Both the position numbers and the translations under genes were made by a program. The notes beneath the pieces were generated by a model, which was not told the origin of the DNA, did not search any database, and saw nothing but the letters and a program-made list of their open reading frames with translations. DNA of 64,000 nucleotides from Uloborus plumipes (taxonomy: Eukaryota; Arthropoda; Arachnida; Araneae; Uloboridae), in the NCBI GenBank assembly GCA_038373865.1, contig JAXGGA010001106.1, forward strand, positions 105,141-169,140, written 5' to 3'. Of the stretch, positions 1-13,800 are shown piece after piece; the first letter of the stretch is position 1; the number at the start of each line of letters is the position of its first letter.

Positions 1-391
1 GAACCAATTATCCAGGATGTTTGGGACCACAGCTATCCCGGATAACTGAATTTCCCGGTTTTCTGGATCGCTACGAAGCGATATTTGCCAATTGTTTATA
101 AAACCCAAGTTACTATAACAAATAAATGCCTCCTGAAGAGAAAACGATCTAGAAGTGCTTATAGATATTACAATATTAAAAATTTCTGAGCTATATGCCA
201 CTTATATGGTATTTAAGAAGAAACCGTTCATATTCATTTAGGTATTTCAAAAGAAAAACAAAAAAAAAAAAACTTCATTTTTTAGAAATTGCCGAAAATG
301 CGTATTTTAAAAAGTGGCGGAAAAATCGACAAAATGTTGCCGGTTTTCTGGTTTCCCGGTATTTTGGTTCCCGGATAAAAGGTTCTGTACT
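1..391. mobile_element. pogo/Tigger-like MITE, cut by the window edge
   Basis: The right end reads GGTTCCCGGATAAAAGGTTC followed by TGTACTGTA. Its reverse complement (TACAGTACAGAACC...) has the CAGT start and TA flank typical of pogo/Tigger elements. The left side repeats the theme (GAACCAATTATCCAGG, TATCCCGGATAACTG). No transposase is encoded; the 66-codon open frame inside is AT-rich and unremarkable. The family is inferred from terminus style. Confidence 0.5.
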
Positions 392-1038
392 GTAAAAATA
401 AAGGAAAAATAGATAAACCTTCAACTATTTAAATTTTAAACAATCAAGAATTTCAGTTTCAATGATGGCTGTAGTTATTCGAGCAGTAGGAACAATTTTA
501 CTATTCAGTTGAAACAATCTTGCTTTATTTTAAAAAAGCTTCATATTATCAGGAATTCAGAAACAGTGTCACAAGCATAACATAATACAATTTAATTTTT
601 GTGTCGTATGCAACAACTGTAGTAACCAACAAAATCAATTGAAACAGTACATTTTGTACAGATTTACTAATATGATAAATAATACACTTAAAAGTAAGCA
701 ACTGCTAAAATTTTTCACTAAAATTTAAACTTTTAATCTCCTGGGAAGGTCTGAGCCATAAGGATCATATAATATCTTTAACAGGCTGTTGCACTTCACA
801 TTTTAGGGCTCTCATTAGGAAGTAAAAGAAAAAAAAGATAAATATCAATAAGGTAAAGGTTTGAAAGTGTTAAATTGCAAAAAAAGTATGAAGAAATCTT
901 AGTATGTCATAAAACTAAACAAAAAAAAGTAGTCCAATACTTGTTATTTAGCAATAAGAAAATAGCAAAAAACAAAATAAACAATAACAATAATCTATGT
1001 TTTCCATCAGCTTCATAAAGAAATAAAAAGAATCTAAC
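392..1038 (-). other. MED13 intron (exon-free end of window)
   Basis: AT-rich sequence downstream of the last MED13 exon in the window. I see no conserved MED13 exon here; the remaining C-terminal half must lie beyond base 1. Confidence 0.6.
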
Positions 1039-1868
1039 CTGCTAGATAAGGCCACTTATGAAGGCAGGAAGACTTCAAATTTTCATCCATTTTGTTGTTA
1101 TTAATGTTGTCGACAGCTTGTCTACCTGTATCTAACGCAAGAAAACAAACTTCACAACCGTCCGATATTTCGAGGGCATTGTAGTGCAGGTAGCACTGAT
1201 CTACACTGCGATACTGTTCGGCTTTGTGGAACAATGAGAACGTTGAACACACGTGCGAGCACTGCACTTTAATCAAGTCCACAACAGAATGCGGCACAAG
1301 GTCCACTTGAGCATTTGTCTCCTCCTCACAGTTCTGTTCTGTCTTTTTAGAAGCGCTCTCAACGAGGGAGAGACTCTTCCTGCCGAAGAAGGTTTCGTAC
1401 CGGTGGCCCGTTATGTCGAGTTCGTCTTCGTAGAAAATACCGGCGCGGTGGCTCTGATGGCGGTTGACCACAGCACTGAAGCCACACGTGCACTTGTATT
1501 GCGGTTCGTCCGTGCCCGAAGGTATCAGGCTGCTCGGCAAGTTGATACCTGCATCCGCACCTTTGGTGTTCATATTGCAAACACAAAGAGTACAACTGGA
1601 GAAATTATGATCTTTAAACAAATTGAGCATAGAGTCGGCTATCACGAGATTCACCAGCAGGCTGTGGGCCTCTGGTATTGAGGAAGTTGTGCCACTACTG
1701 TCTACAGAATTCAAATGTTTGTTCAAGTAGGATGAGGCACTAGATGCAGGACTTTGCAGTTCATAGTTCATGGGCAAAGTTCGTTGATCAATGGGAGGTT
1801 CCACAGAAAACATGGGCGGCACCATTCGTTCTCCTTGCTCATTTACTATCATCATTGAAAACTGAGAA
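1039..1868 (-). CDS. MED13: MED13 exon: IPEAHSL and Cys-rich CTLCVCN/CTCGFSA block
   Basis: The largest exon (830 nt, 277 codons). After a variable start it reads [20 protein letters not shown], then [31 protein letters not shown] and [15 protein letters not shown]. Paired cysteines (CTLCVC, CTCG) suggest a structural metal site just before the MID/PIWI half. It ends [14 protein letters not shown]...[18 protein letters not shown], matching CYLALEHGRQFMDN...KVDEALVKSSCLHPW. The acceptor is AATTTCTTACAG and the donor AGCAG|GTTAGATT; phase 2 to phase 1. The next exon lies outside the window. Confidence 0.97.
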
Positions 1869-4800
1869 CTGTAAGAAATTGAAAAATGACATCAGTAAAT
1901 GGAGAATAAATAACTTTTTCCAAATTATCATTTTTAAGTTATATATGATTGAGACTTAAAAAACACACACATGATCTCAACAGGAAAAGTGTGATTAAGC
2001 AATTTGTACATTTGGTAACTCTCTTACAAGTACTGAATTTAGTGCATTCTAATCTCAACTATCTTTTTTTGTTTTAAATATTTTGTCTTTGCGTCATCCA
2101 GTTTATTGCCCCATGCTTAGTCAAAGTTACAAAAGAAATATTTATTTGGCAATACCAATACCATACATTATTTTGTCTTTTTAACAAACTCTTAAAGAGA
2201 ATAAACTGTTAAACAAGACTAAAAGTTCCAAACATTAAAAATAATTTGACAAATAAACTAAACTAAGCCCTCAAAATATAAATAATCTGACAAATAAAAA
2301 GCAAGCCATTAAATAAAAGATTATTTAGTTTGATCAAAATACTCTGCCAACTAAACAAAACGTTAAGAATACTTACATTAAAATGTTAAAATATTCTTAC
2401 AAATAAATATATCAAATCACCAAAAAACATTAACAGTTCCATGTGAACTTAAAATAAGAAAAAGAGAAAATAAAACATGGAGGAGAACAAATGCAATTCT
2501 TTTTTCACCAACCTAGAAAGTAAACAAATCACCAAGTCAAGTCACGTATTAATAACAAACAAGTGTCACACATTTAAATGCGCTATTTGGAAAGGAGAAT
2601 GTGCGATTTGAAATATATTTCAATAAAAATAATTGCCCTTAAACCACCTTTCGTAACTATGTTTAGCGGTTTTATAAGGCTTGCCTGCACAAAAAAAAAA
2701 AAAAAAAAAGGAACCATCAGACAAGCTTTTTAGATAATCAACTATACGATCTTATTTTCATTTCTTAGAAAAAAAATTCCCTCATCAAAATATTTCATAA
2801 TACTTTAACCTTTTGGAACTGGGCTGTTTTTTAGAAATTTTCTTTCAACCCAGGTAGTACGACAGTTGAACCACAGATTGTTTTCCATTGAAAAGAAAAG
2901 GTATAAACTGTCGTACCAGACGTATGAAACCTTGAAAAAATTCCCGGCTCCAAAGGGTTCGAGTGAAAATCTCAACCCCGTCCTCTAAAAACAAAAATAG
3001 TTACGGTACAGCATGTGTACCGCCCGGTTCCTAAAGGTTAAAGCAAGATAAATAAATACACAATATGTTAATTAAAAAAACCTAATAAGAGTTTTTGTAA
3101 TGCTTTCAAATCAAGAACATTAGTACTCACTTAGAATTAGCTGGTAACCTTTCTGTGTGCATTTGGGAGTTAGGTAATGCATTGTTGGCAGGAAGGGTTG
3201 AAGATGAAACATTATTCGTCCAAGAAGGTTTGTAGACGTGCTCTGTGGATAAGTTAAGAGGCTGAAGTTGACTTGATAATGTGGTTAGAGGAGCGTACCT
3301 TTTGGAGCCAATAAATTTGTACTGTAGGGGTAGTTTATATACAAATGACCAATCCTGAAAAATAACAACAATACTCTCATCATTACTGTTTTATTAATTA
3401 AACAGCCTACTGACTAGCGAAGTTTTAAACAGAGAATTTGCAAAATAATAATAATAAATAAATAATTTAAAGAGGCTATGTTTCTTACAAAACTTCAGAA
3501 AATGCTAAAAGTAATGAAAAAAATATTTTAAAAATGAACTATTATATCTAAAATATAACGCACAAACTATGTTGTGATTGGTTGGTAAAATGAAAATGAG
3601 TCAATAAGAGAAAAAGACAAACAAAGTTTAAATAATATAGTATATAGATCAGTAGTTCCTAAAATGGTCCACGTGGACCCCCAGGGGTCCCCTGGAGTTA
3701 GCAAGGGGTCCATATTAGGGAAAGAGAAAATTGGGGGTTCACAAGATGCAAATAAGGGTCCTGCTGTTGATGCACTGAATTCACTCCCTCCCACTTAAAA
3801 CAGTTTTCTATCTTCTCTTGTACACCTAAGCTATGTAAAGATATGAGCTTATTTAAGTTTTGTGCCATTATCATTATGAAAATATGAATAAAAATGCGAC
3901 GTTTTCCTCTTCATTTCTGTTTTCTTTAAATTTAAATTTTTTTCTCTGCATCAAACTCAAACTGAAACTTTTAGAAAGTTGTCAGGCATTAAAGAAGCAT
4001 TTAATTGTTTAAAAAATCAATATTAAACGAGTCCTCATACTGTCAGGTAAATTTCTGATTAATCTCGTTGTATTTTCATATATTTTGCTTCATCTGGTTG
4101 TTTTAGAATAACAGTGATGGAACGTACCCATTCAATTCACGGTTTTTGAATGCCCGAATTCTGTTGTTACAATTCCTTATTAGTCTTGGAACGACTCCTA
4201 GGGAAGGGGTCCACAGGAGACTGGAAAATTAGGTGTGGGGTCCACGGAGTGAAAAAGTTTGGGAACCCCTGATATAAATGATCATTATAATATACGTACT
4301 TATACCCTCCAACTGCTTCCAAATTAGAGTATTTGCTATGAAAATTAGTCATATTCAAAATAAATATACTTCAAAATAATTTGGAAATTTACCAACACTA
4401 AAATTATTTGAAAATGCACTAAATCTACGGTTGTAAAGTTTTTTCTTCTTTTTTTCAGCTGTTGGTCGAGTTGAATATATGTTACATCACTCATAGTATA
4501 GTAAGTGCTACAGATAACTGGTTAGCCAATGTTGGAGAGTTTGTATGTATTACAACATATATGAAATAAATTAAAGTCAATAAAATAATTGCAGCGCAAA
4601 AAAGCGTTACCTTTACTGGTTCATAATAAGGACTACATCCTCCATCCATATCTGTTTTATCACGACAGCAGTCAGAACCATCAAGAGTAGTCAAGTCACT
4701 GCCACATAAGGAAGGGGAAGGAGCTGTATTATGTTCTAAAGAGGGTGGTGTAGGAAACATCCTGGTAAGTTCTGCCACGCCTAAAATTGAAATTGCTTGA

Positions 4801-7800
4801 ATTAAACACATCATAAAATAATTTGTGTCCAGAAAAATAGGAAAAGAAATTACTTTAACTAAGGCAAATCAAAGTAGAAAATGAATTAAAATACATTATT
4901 AATTTACGAGTTTCAATAATTTCAAAGTTAAACGTGGTGTAGTCGAAAAGCATTCTTAAAACACACATATCAGGAATAACACCCCCTTTCATTATAAATT
5001 ACTATCTTAAAGCATATTTTCATGCCCAGCACTAAATGCAAAAGTTATGAGAGTTTCATTTACATTTAAAAAGAGAAAATAAAGAAAAGTGCAGTCTGTT
5101 TTTAGATAATTTATGAAGCTCAAATTGAAAGTATTGTGATTACTATCACACAAAAAAAATTTAAGTATATTTCAGGGATAAATTATCAATTATTTTACCA
5201 AACATCATTCATAACTAACAAAATGGGAACAACTACTTGCCATTACTTAAATGATATTTTGTGACAAATATCTAATGATCTTATCAGAAAGGTTCACATT
5301 GTATGAATTCCTAATAGCGAATTAAGTTCTCACAAAATATAAGACATCTTTGACTGAGTAGCAAGTTGGTTGCATCCAGTTATCTATGACAACAACGTTT
5401 CAGAATACACGTTAAAAAGGAGTTTTTATAGAATACTAGCCGGGTACCCGGCCCTGCCCGGGTTTCTGTGGGTGTAGGGTGGTTTAGTGAAACTCATTCA
5501 TAAATTTCCCAACACTAAAGTGCATATCTATAAACATAATGGCTACTTCTGTAAACAATGGCTATGTTATGGATAAACTATAAAAAAAATAATGCAAGCT
5601 AAAAAAAATAGCAAGCTACAAATAATGTTTGAGTAAATAGGAAATGTTATAAGCTTGGTATAGTAAAATAAATATATATTTACAGTATCAATCGCACTGA
5701 AATTAACCATTTCCAAATATTGCTCGTTAAATAAGTCCCATTATTAGTTTCTATCCTCGTGACAACATTGGTGAGGTGAAAACATCTTATGTACCTAATT
5801 TAGAAATTTTTTTGACTATAAACACTTTCTATTCTCTAACTATTGCCAAAATCAATTTTTTTTATTTCATCCGTTAGCGATTGTTGGTTCAGATAAAAAT
5901 AAAAAATCTTAGAAGGCAATAAATTCCATACTTACTCCAGAGAAGCCTTGGTTCAAAATTTTCAATATGATTACAATCAATATTGTTGCTGCATGGCACC
6001 AAATTTTTGCAACAAAGGGTTGAAAATTTAATCATTTAATGGGGAAACTATATGAAATTTACTGTTTTCCATAATAACTTTTTTAAACTAAGCTTTTTAG
6101 AAATAAATTGTAGCTTATCCTGCTCCCTGTTACTGTAGCTATCTACGGTGAAAAAATGGTTAAAATCGGTCCAGTAGTTTGGAAGATTACCCCGGACATA
6201 CGTTTTCAAAAGTAGTTTTTTATGTATATAGATTGGTAGTTGATTATTTGAACAGCAGCATACCTAAAATTCCTGAGGAACAAGAATTCCCTTTGCCTTT
6301 CCCTGAAAATGGTTCTTCAGGTGTACCACATAGTTTGCTTGATGTTGGGGTTGAGGGAGCCTGAAACTAAACAAATTTTAAAGATAATCAGTAATTTTCT
6401 GCATAAATATATCTGATTTGAGATTTATAAGACTGAAAAAAGTGCTGCGAAATGATACAAAGCTCTAAAATTAAAAAGGAAAGTAGTTCAAAACTATGTA
6501 AATCAAAATGCATCTACAATTTTCACAACGCTACGATTTATTGGCTACAGTGGAAAATTTAGATATTTTGATAGTTAAGATTTTCTCTCAAATAATCTTA
6601 CCAAATCATCTGCACTGTCGTCTGACGAGGATGTCTCAAATATATTCTCCAAATCTCTATCAGTGACCTGTAGATCTTTTTCACTAGTAAAACTTGATCC
6701 CTGATTGCGAGGCGTTAGAGGGGAAGATACTGGTTGCTGCTCTCCATTGGAAGGCGGTTTCGGAGGATCCTGCGTAGGCGTTAAAGGGGCTGAAGATGTC
6801 TGTCCAGGCGTTAGACTTTGTGACTCAGGCGTTAAAGGTAGACCAGGCTCCTTTTTAATGTTAATCTCTTCTTCCTGTATTATCAAAAAAGCATAGTTGG
6901 TTATGTTCTTGTTATTACATATGGCTTTATTAGGAAAATCAATCCATATGTTTGAGACAGCTCATATATTACATCGTGTAGTAAGTAATATAGCAAAAAA
7001 ACATAAGCAATTAAAATGAGAACTAAAACAAATCAACAAACAATAAATTTAAAAAAATAATATTTTAAACAATAAAAGGAACATAAGATATGCATTCTTT
7101 ACAAAGAGTTCATCAAAGTTTTGTAGCATTCCAGTACAGTTCGCTTAGTTATCCGCCTTACTGGGACTGCTAGTTCTGAGCATATTAGATGTTCCACATT
7201 GATGATGCCTGAATTACACACTTGGCATATACTAAATGAAAGGATGCCTGTGTTTTTGAGGTGTTTTACAAAGTATTCATGGACAGTTTTTAGCCTAAAA
7301 TTTGCCACAGGCTCTTTACGGGGTTTGTGACAAAACATTTACCAAGTGAATTGGATAGAGCGCAAGTGAATTGGGCTCTGGGTTTACTTTGGACCTGCTG
7401 CCGGGTCATATTTAAAATTATGCATTGATTTCCCAAAAATGTGCTTTTGGAGTGCCTCCACAGGAATTAGTTTATGGTCTTGTGGCTGTAGTGTTCCTTT
7501 CTCAGCTAGTGAATGTACTTCCTCCTTACCATCTATTTCCACATGCAAAAGCATCCTTTGAAAACTAATTATTTTATAGTAATTGAAAAGAAAGTTCAAG
7601 ATTTATCTAACATGTAAGATAATCTGAGTTTCCGCGTCAAGATTTTCAACTACAATCTACATCGTCAATCATAAAATTAGCAACTTTTTTAAAAGAGAAT
7701 TTTAACCTCCTCAATCATGTAGTCCAGATATGCAGACCTTTCTTCTTCGCCCAGTAAAAGCTAAAATGCTTTTTTTATTTGTTTATTGAGAGCTTGATAT

Positions 7801-10800
7801 CACTCTTAAAAAAATGAAAGATGCTTATAATGTTGTCTTTTAGGTTTTTATATTGTATCCTTTTTATACTAAGTGGAGTATAAATATGTGTTATTAAAAA
7901 GGCAAATTATAAATTAAAGGACTAATTAAACAAATAAAACAAATCACTTAGTACCAGTTAATAAATGTAATAAAAAACTAACAAAAATATTCTCGTGATG
8001 TTAGTTTTCTATTTAATGATTTTTAATTATATTACTGAAAATGAGATATTCCTTTTCGTTTGTAAATTTTAAGGCTTTTTAACATAAATGCTAAATTATT
8101 GAAAAATTGCTCAACACTCACAAATAATGATGAAACACAAAGCTTTACGCATTTTATGCAATGAATGTAAAGCTGAATCCTAATTACTTACTTCAACTTT
8201 AATTCTGAAACCTGATGAAGGACTTTCTTCATCGAATTCCTCGTTGAACTCGTATGGATCCTTTGCTTTTGAAGATGAATTTTCATCAACTTGCATTGGA
8301 GTTAAACTGTCTTTGCCATTCAAACTTTGGGTGTCAGAATTATTCAGCTGAACTCCTCTGTTTAGCCAGAGTTTTCGGCGTTTACTGGACATACTTTCCC
8401 TAAAAATTAACGACCAGGTTAAAAACTAAATTACAAAGAGACAACAGATTACAATGCATTAAAACTGCTGAATGTAATTTTAATACAACTAGGCCCCAAT
8501 GCAGAACCTAAAAAAAGTAATTGCTTTATATGCACTTGCACTTAGATAAGATAATAAATTACTAACTACACTAAAATTTTAGTTAGCATGACTAAAATGA
8601 ATGTTACTGAAATTTGAAACAACCTGATATTATCTGAAAAATCATGCACTGCCAGTTTTAAAAAACTTTCGGCACATAAAACAGTTAACTTAACTGTTTT
8701 ATGTGCCGAACAGTGTGTTCGGCACATAAAACAGTTAATTTAACTGTTTTATGTTTAACTTAAAACATTTATTACTGTATTTCATATGGATTAGACAATA
8801 ATTTATTAGCAACACTGATTTTTTCCTAAATTTTAAACAGAGCCACACTACTACTATACAACACACTTACAAAAGTCTGCTTCTGATATACAAAATTATA
8901 ATGAAGCAACAAAGCATGAAGTCAAACAAATAGGGGGAATTCACATGTATACTAAATTATGCTTGTTGTCGGCAGTATAAGTGCAGAAAGATAAATTTTC
9001 AATGGATATCCTGACAAAATTGTTAGCTTGAAAACAAGTAGTACACACAAAATTATGCTTCCTTCAAAAAAACATACCTTTTATAGTGATTGTGCCTTTA
9101 AAAACGATTTTAAAAGTCTAAAAAAGAACTACGACATTATAATTTTTAATAATGAATACTTAAAAGCAAAGTGGGAAGAATAATATTTATATGTATCACG
9201 AATTCATACAGGATTTTTTTGACAGTATGAAAGCTTAAGTTTTCGAAGTAAAATTGCCATGCACATAGGAAGATCTTGGTTGAAAAAATAGCACTAATAA
9301 TAAATAGTACAATAAGATACGGGGGTGGAAATAGCAAGAATTCTCAAGACAAAAAATTTTTAATGTAAAAAACGGAGTGTACCAAGTTCATGAAGCATTA
9401 AACATGAAGCATAGAATATAAAACTACATACTTAGACCTGTTTTCTAAAAAGTATTTAACCCTTCACTGCACGGTGTGCCAGATCTGGCACAAACCAAAT
9501 AAACCCTCATATATTCCTATGTTTTTTAAATGCAGTTAAACTGAGCTTTGTGCCCCTTCTGAAACATTGCTATAACAGTTTAGTGTGATTTTTATGCACT
9601 AGTTAGTTGCACTAGTCTAGGTATTACAGTTCTTGCTTTTAAAAAATAGAATGTCTGCATTACGGTAAGAAGTGTGCTTAATCATTATTTTCTTTGCTCT
9701 AAAAATGTTTAGATATAAATGCTGTACTCAGTGGTAAAAGTTGTTTGTTCCACTTATGGCACTAAACATTGTAGATTATTACACTTATCGGTATAAGCTT
9801 ATACTAAGTGCTTTGTGCCATACGTGAAACAAACAGTTAAAACATCATTTTTGGCACAAGTTTTTAAGATTAATTTTTTTTTCTTCATTTTTCCTGAACT
9901 CAGGGCTATTTAAAAGGTTACACATGATATTTTTCATGAAAATATTTTAAAAATCGTGCAGTGAAGGGTTAAAAAAAATTGTCCATATCAATAGGGCCCC
10001 GAAGTGTACGTTTTGAGGCTAAAAACACCCTCACAGAGGCTTCAGTTGGATAACATTATTGCCAATCCTCACACAGTTGTTAATGTACATAAAATGATTT
10101 TTTTGATCAAAAAACCCCTCCAGAAAGTACTTCTGGCTATGGTAGTGATACATGCAGACAAAATATATAAGAATTACGATGATTGCATAAGGAATGAAAT
10201 TATATGAAACTCTCTCACTTTAGTTAATTATAATTTATTTTTCACTATAAGATTAATATGAATTTCTCGTTAATGCGTACAAATTTAGTTAAAACATTTA
10301 TTATCGGAGCATTTCCCTGAATTCAAACATGTACTGATTACTTATTACTTTTTAACTTTTATTTTGCTCAGTGTCACTTGATCTCGAGTTTTTTCAAAAA
10401 GACAGAAATCCATTAAAATACAGATAACTTTAACCCCTGGTACAATAAGTATTTATAACTGCGACTTAAAAAATTAACGTAAATTTTTTGATCACGGAAA
10501 TAAAGAAAAAATACAAAAGGCGGAAAATTGCGGATCCGAGGAAGATTTTCATCCCTGTACATGACTACACAAAGGGATTTCAATCACATCTATACATTAA
10601 ACAAATATTGTCGTATTCAATATTTCCCCTACTGACAAAATTATATACTAAAATGAATATAATTGTCCATTCTTGAAATGCCCACACTTACCAAACATTT
10701 GTATTGAGGAATGCATAGTCGTACAATAGTCCATCCATAACTAGCTCATCACGGGGGTCCTCGTGAGAGCACACGATTAGAGAAGGCCTTTTTAGTACAT

Positions 10801-13800
10801 GGGCAGGAATAGAAGGTGCTGACGTAGTAGGAACAGTACTAAGCGTAACAGTTGGCTTTGTGTCTTCCTGCGTGGTAGGAGTCCAACCGTTACTGTTAGT
10901 GTTATTATTGCTGCAGTTATTTTGAGAAGAGGGAGATTCTTCACTTTTGATATTTTCAATTGTATTTACATTGCTATTTGGGTAAGGCGAAGACACCTGA
11001 AAGTAAGAGCTAAGCATCAGATACACTTCTACAGCAAGATATAATGAACTTTCTTCAAAAAGAATTATTTGGGAGTACGTGGAAAAATACAACAAATTTA
11101 CTTTCAAACACAAATATTTTTATAACTTTTTACAATGTGCAACAATATATGCTTGCATATAAATCTATTGTGAATAAATTGACACCCTACTTTTACTGAA
11201 AAAAAATCAAAACCTGCATATCTATTGTAGCAGACTCAATATAACCCATCAAAATGCATTAGTATTTACTTCTATAGTGTTTATTTAAAAGGGTTAGCCA
11301 GGAATCTAAAAAATGTCGGCATTTTCGGGTAATTAATTTTTCAAGAGTTGTTACCGAAAAATTTTCAGAAACTTTGTCCCTTGTGAAAGTTCTCGCAAAA
11401 TTCAAAAACGATATGCCATAGAAGCTTCTAGTTTGGCATATAGGCTCAGGGGGAGGTCTAGATGTGGTTGCATTCAAATGAACCAAAGAGGGTCTCTTGC
11501 AGGGCCGTCATTTAGAGTTTTTCCACGGAGGAGGGCAAAGGGTCCAAACACAATGCAACTTCATAGGAAAACAAAAAAAAAAAACGCCCACTTACATGTA
11601 AATACAATGATTTCTCAAAGTCGGGGGGGGGCTGACCCCCTTGAATGACGGGCCTGGTCTCGTGCCCCTTTTTGGGGTAAATCAATGTTAACTTCAAAGC
11701 AGACTCAAAAGATGTTTTGATTTGACAACTACTTGGAGATATATCGACAAACTTTTGTTCTCTCTCTATAACTTGGCCACACATTGCCATTTTGGTGGAA
11801 AAAAAAATGATTTTTTGAATTTGACTTCAATTTAGCACATTGGCGATATTTTGCGAATAATCCAATGAATGATGTCAAAATCACCGATATTTAGCAGCTA
11901 AATCATTGTAAAACTTTTTAGATTGATTTGCGAAAAACTGGGTGTAAAGGTTTGAATTGAGATCTTGCTCACTGTAAGGCCCTATTCTAACACTTAAGGC
12001 ATCAATTATGAAACTTAAATATAAAAGGAAGTAGTGTGGGGTTCACACCAGATCTTTTCCTTACCATATCAGTGACTATCTTCTCCTTGACGTCCTTGGT
12101 TTCTGCTGTAGCCGACGCCGATGCCGCCGGACTCTGCGTCGACGCACCGGGGTCCTGAGATTCCATGGGCGTCGTCTCCTCCTCCTTCACCGAGGGAGGG
12201 TGGGGGGACAGGGTGGGCATGGCGGGCTCCGTCGACTGAGAGTTCAATCCGTCCGTCAGCGGGGTCCCGGGGTGCGGGGACCCGAGGGACGAGGGCTGCA
12301 CGACGGACGTGTGCAGCTGCGGGAGCCCGCTCGGCGTGGAGGACCGCAGCGACTGGTTCAGGCCCTTGAACTGGAAGTTCGTGCCGCCGCCGTTGGGCAG
12401 CTGGGCCCCGGGCCCCGAGGCCATCGCGAAGGCGGAGGACATGGAGTAGCTGTCCATCTCCGACGAGCAGTCGGAGAAGGCGCTCCGTTTGTGGAAGGGC
12501 ACGGCTCCCCGGTACCGGCTCGGCGCCTTGGCCCGGTCGGGTTTCTCGACCTTCCGGACCGCCGCCGCGGATCCGGCGGTCGTCGGCGCCGTGCAGCTCG
12601 GGCTGCCCACGGAGGGCGAAGGACTAGCGGCGGAAACGGCGGCGGCAGCACTGGAAGCGGGTACTTTAAGCGTGCTTTTCTCTTGGTTTGCATTTCCTTT
12701 ACACCTGCAAAGTAATACAAATATTTTTAAAAAATGGTTTTGTTAAGAGTTGCTGATTTTTAAAGATGCAATAAAAATGTCTTTTAATGGAATGTTTCCA
12801 TTGCAGGGATGTGAAGACACAGTTTCAATCTTAGCAATGACTTGCATTTTATTTATTGTTGCCATGGTTGGCCAAAGTTACTTAGAAACTACTTATAAGG
12901 CTATGGCATACATTATTTTGTCTTTAAATGGACTTTACAATACAAGTTGAGAAACAAGGCTGAAAATTCTATTAAAACGGAAAATAATCCACCAAATGAA
13001 AAAGCAAACAGTTAGCGATTGTAAAAAATCTCATTGCTTAAAATAATTTGCTACATCAAATTTAAATACTCCAGAAACACGTAAACTATTCATTGAAATA
13101 AATAGATCAAGTCAGATATTAACATTAAAATTTCCATCATAATGCAAAATTAGGAAAAGAGGAGTAAACATGTTGTTCAAGCATTTTATTTTTTATGTTT
13201 GCCTAGGTAAAAAGTAAAAAAAAAGTTGACAAGGCTTCTCATTAAGGATGGATTCAAAGGAGGGGGGGAGTCCGAAATATGGCACTAATGCCCTTTCCCC
13301 CAAAGACCCGAATAAAATGTGGAGAGTACCTGTGGCCAAATGACAGCTTAACCTTTAAGAACTGGGTAGTGCACATGCAAGTCTTTTTTCCTTCGAGGAC
13401 GGGGTTGAAATCTTCGCTTCTACCCTTTGGAGCAGGAGATTTTTCTAAAATTTCATACCCCCCCCCCTCACTGGGGGATTACGGCTTTGTATTCGAACCA
13501 CAAAGTCGAAGCCTAACCTAAGTGTTTGCCGTTGCACGTTCTCGTCTTCAGAAGAAAAGAGATCCGAGGTTCGACAGTTGCACCGCCCGTCTCGAAAGGA
13601 AACCTTCTATACGATAAACCCGCATCCAAAAGGTTAAGCATTCACCGATAAATAACAAAGAAAAACAGACAGCAAAACAGCATACCTTGAGCAATTACAC
13701 CTGACTAAAGACGAGGGATCGCTGAAATCCCAGAACCCGGGCTCGGCTCCTTCCGCCGTCTGCTTGCGGCCCTGTAAAGCACTGTCCTGCCAGGAAGCCT

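Noticed and set aside
1253..1681. 142-codon plus-strand frame
   Set aside because: Antisense shadow of the large MED13 exon, which has clear homology on the minus strand.
12121..12746. Long GC-rich frames on the plus strand and in the other minus frame over the MED13 linker exon
   Set aside because: Shadows caused by GC-rich composition; the MED13 frame fits both splice phases.
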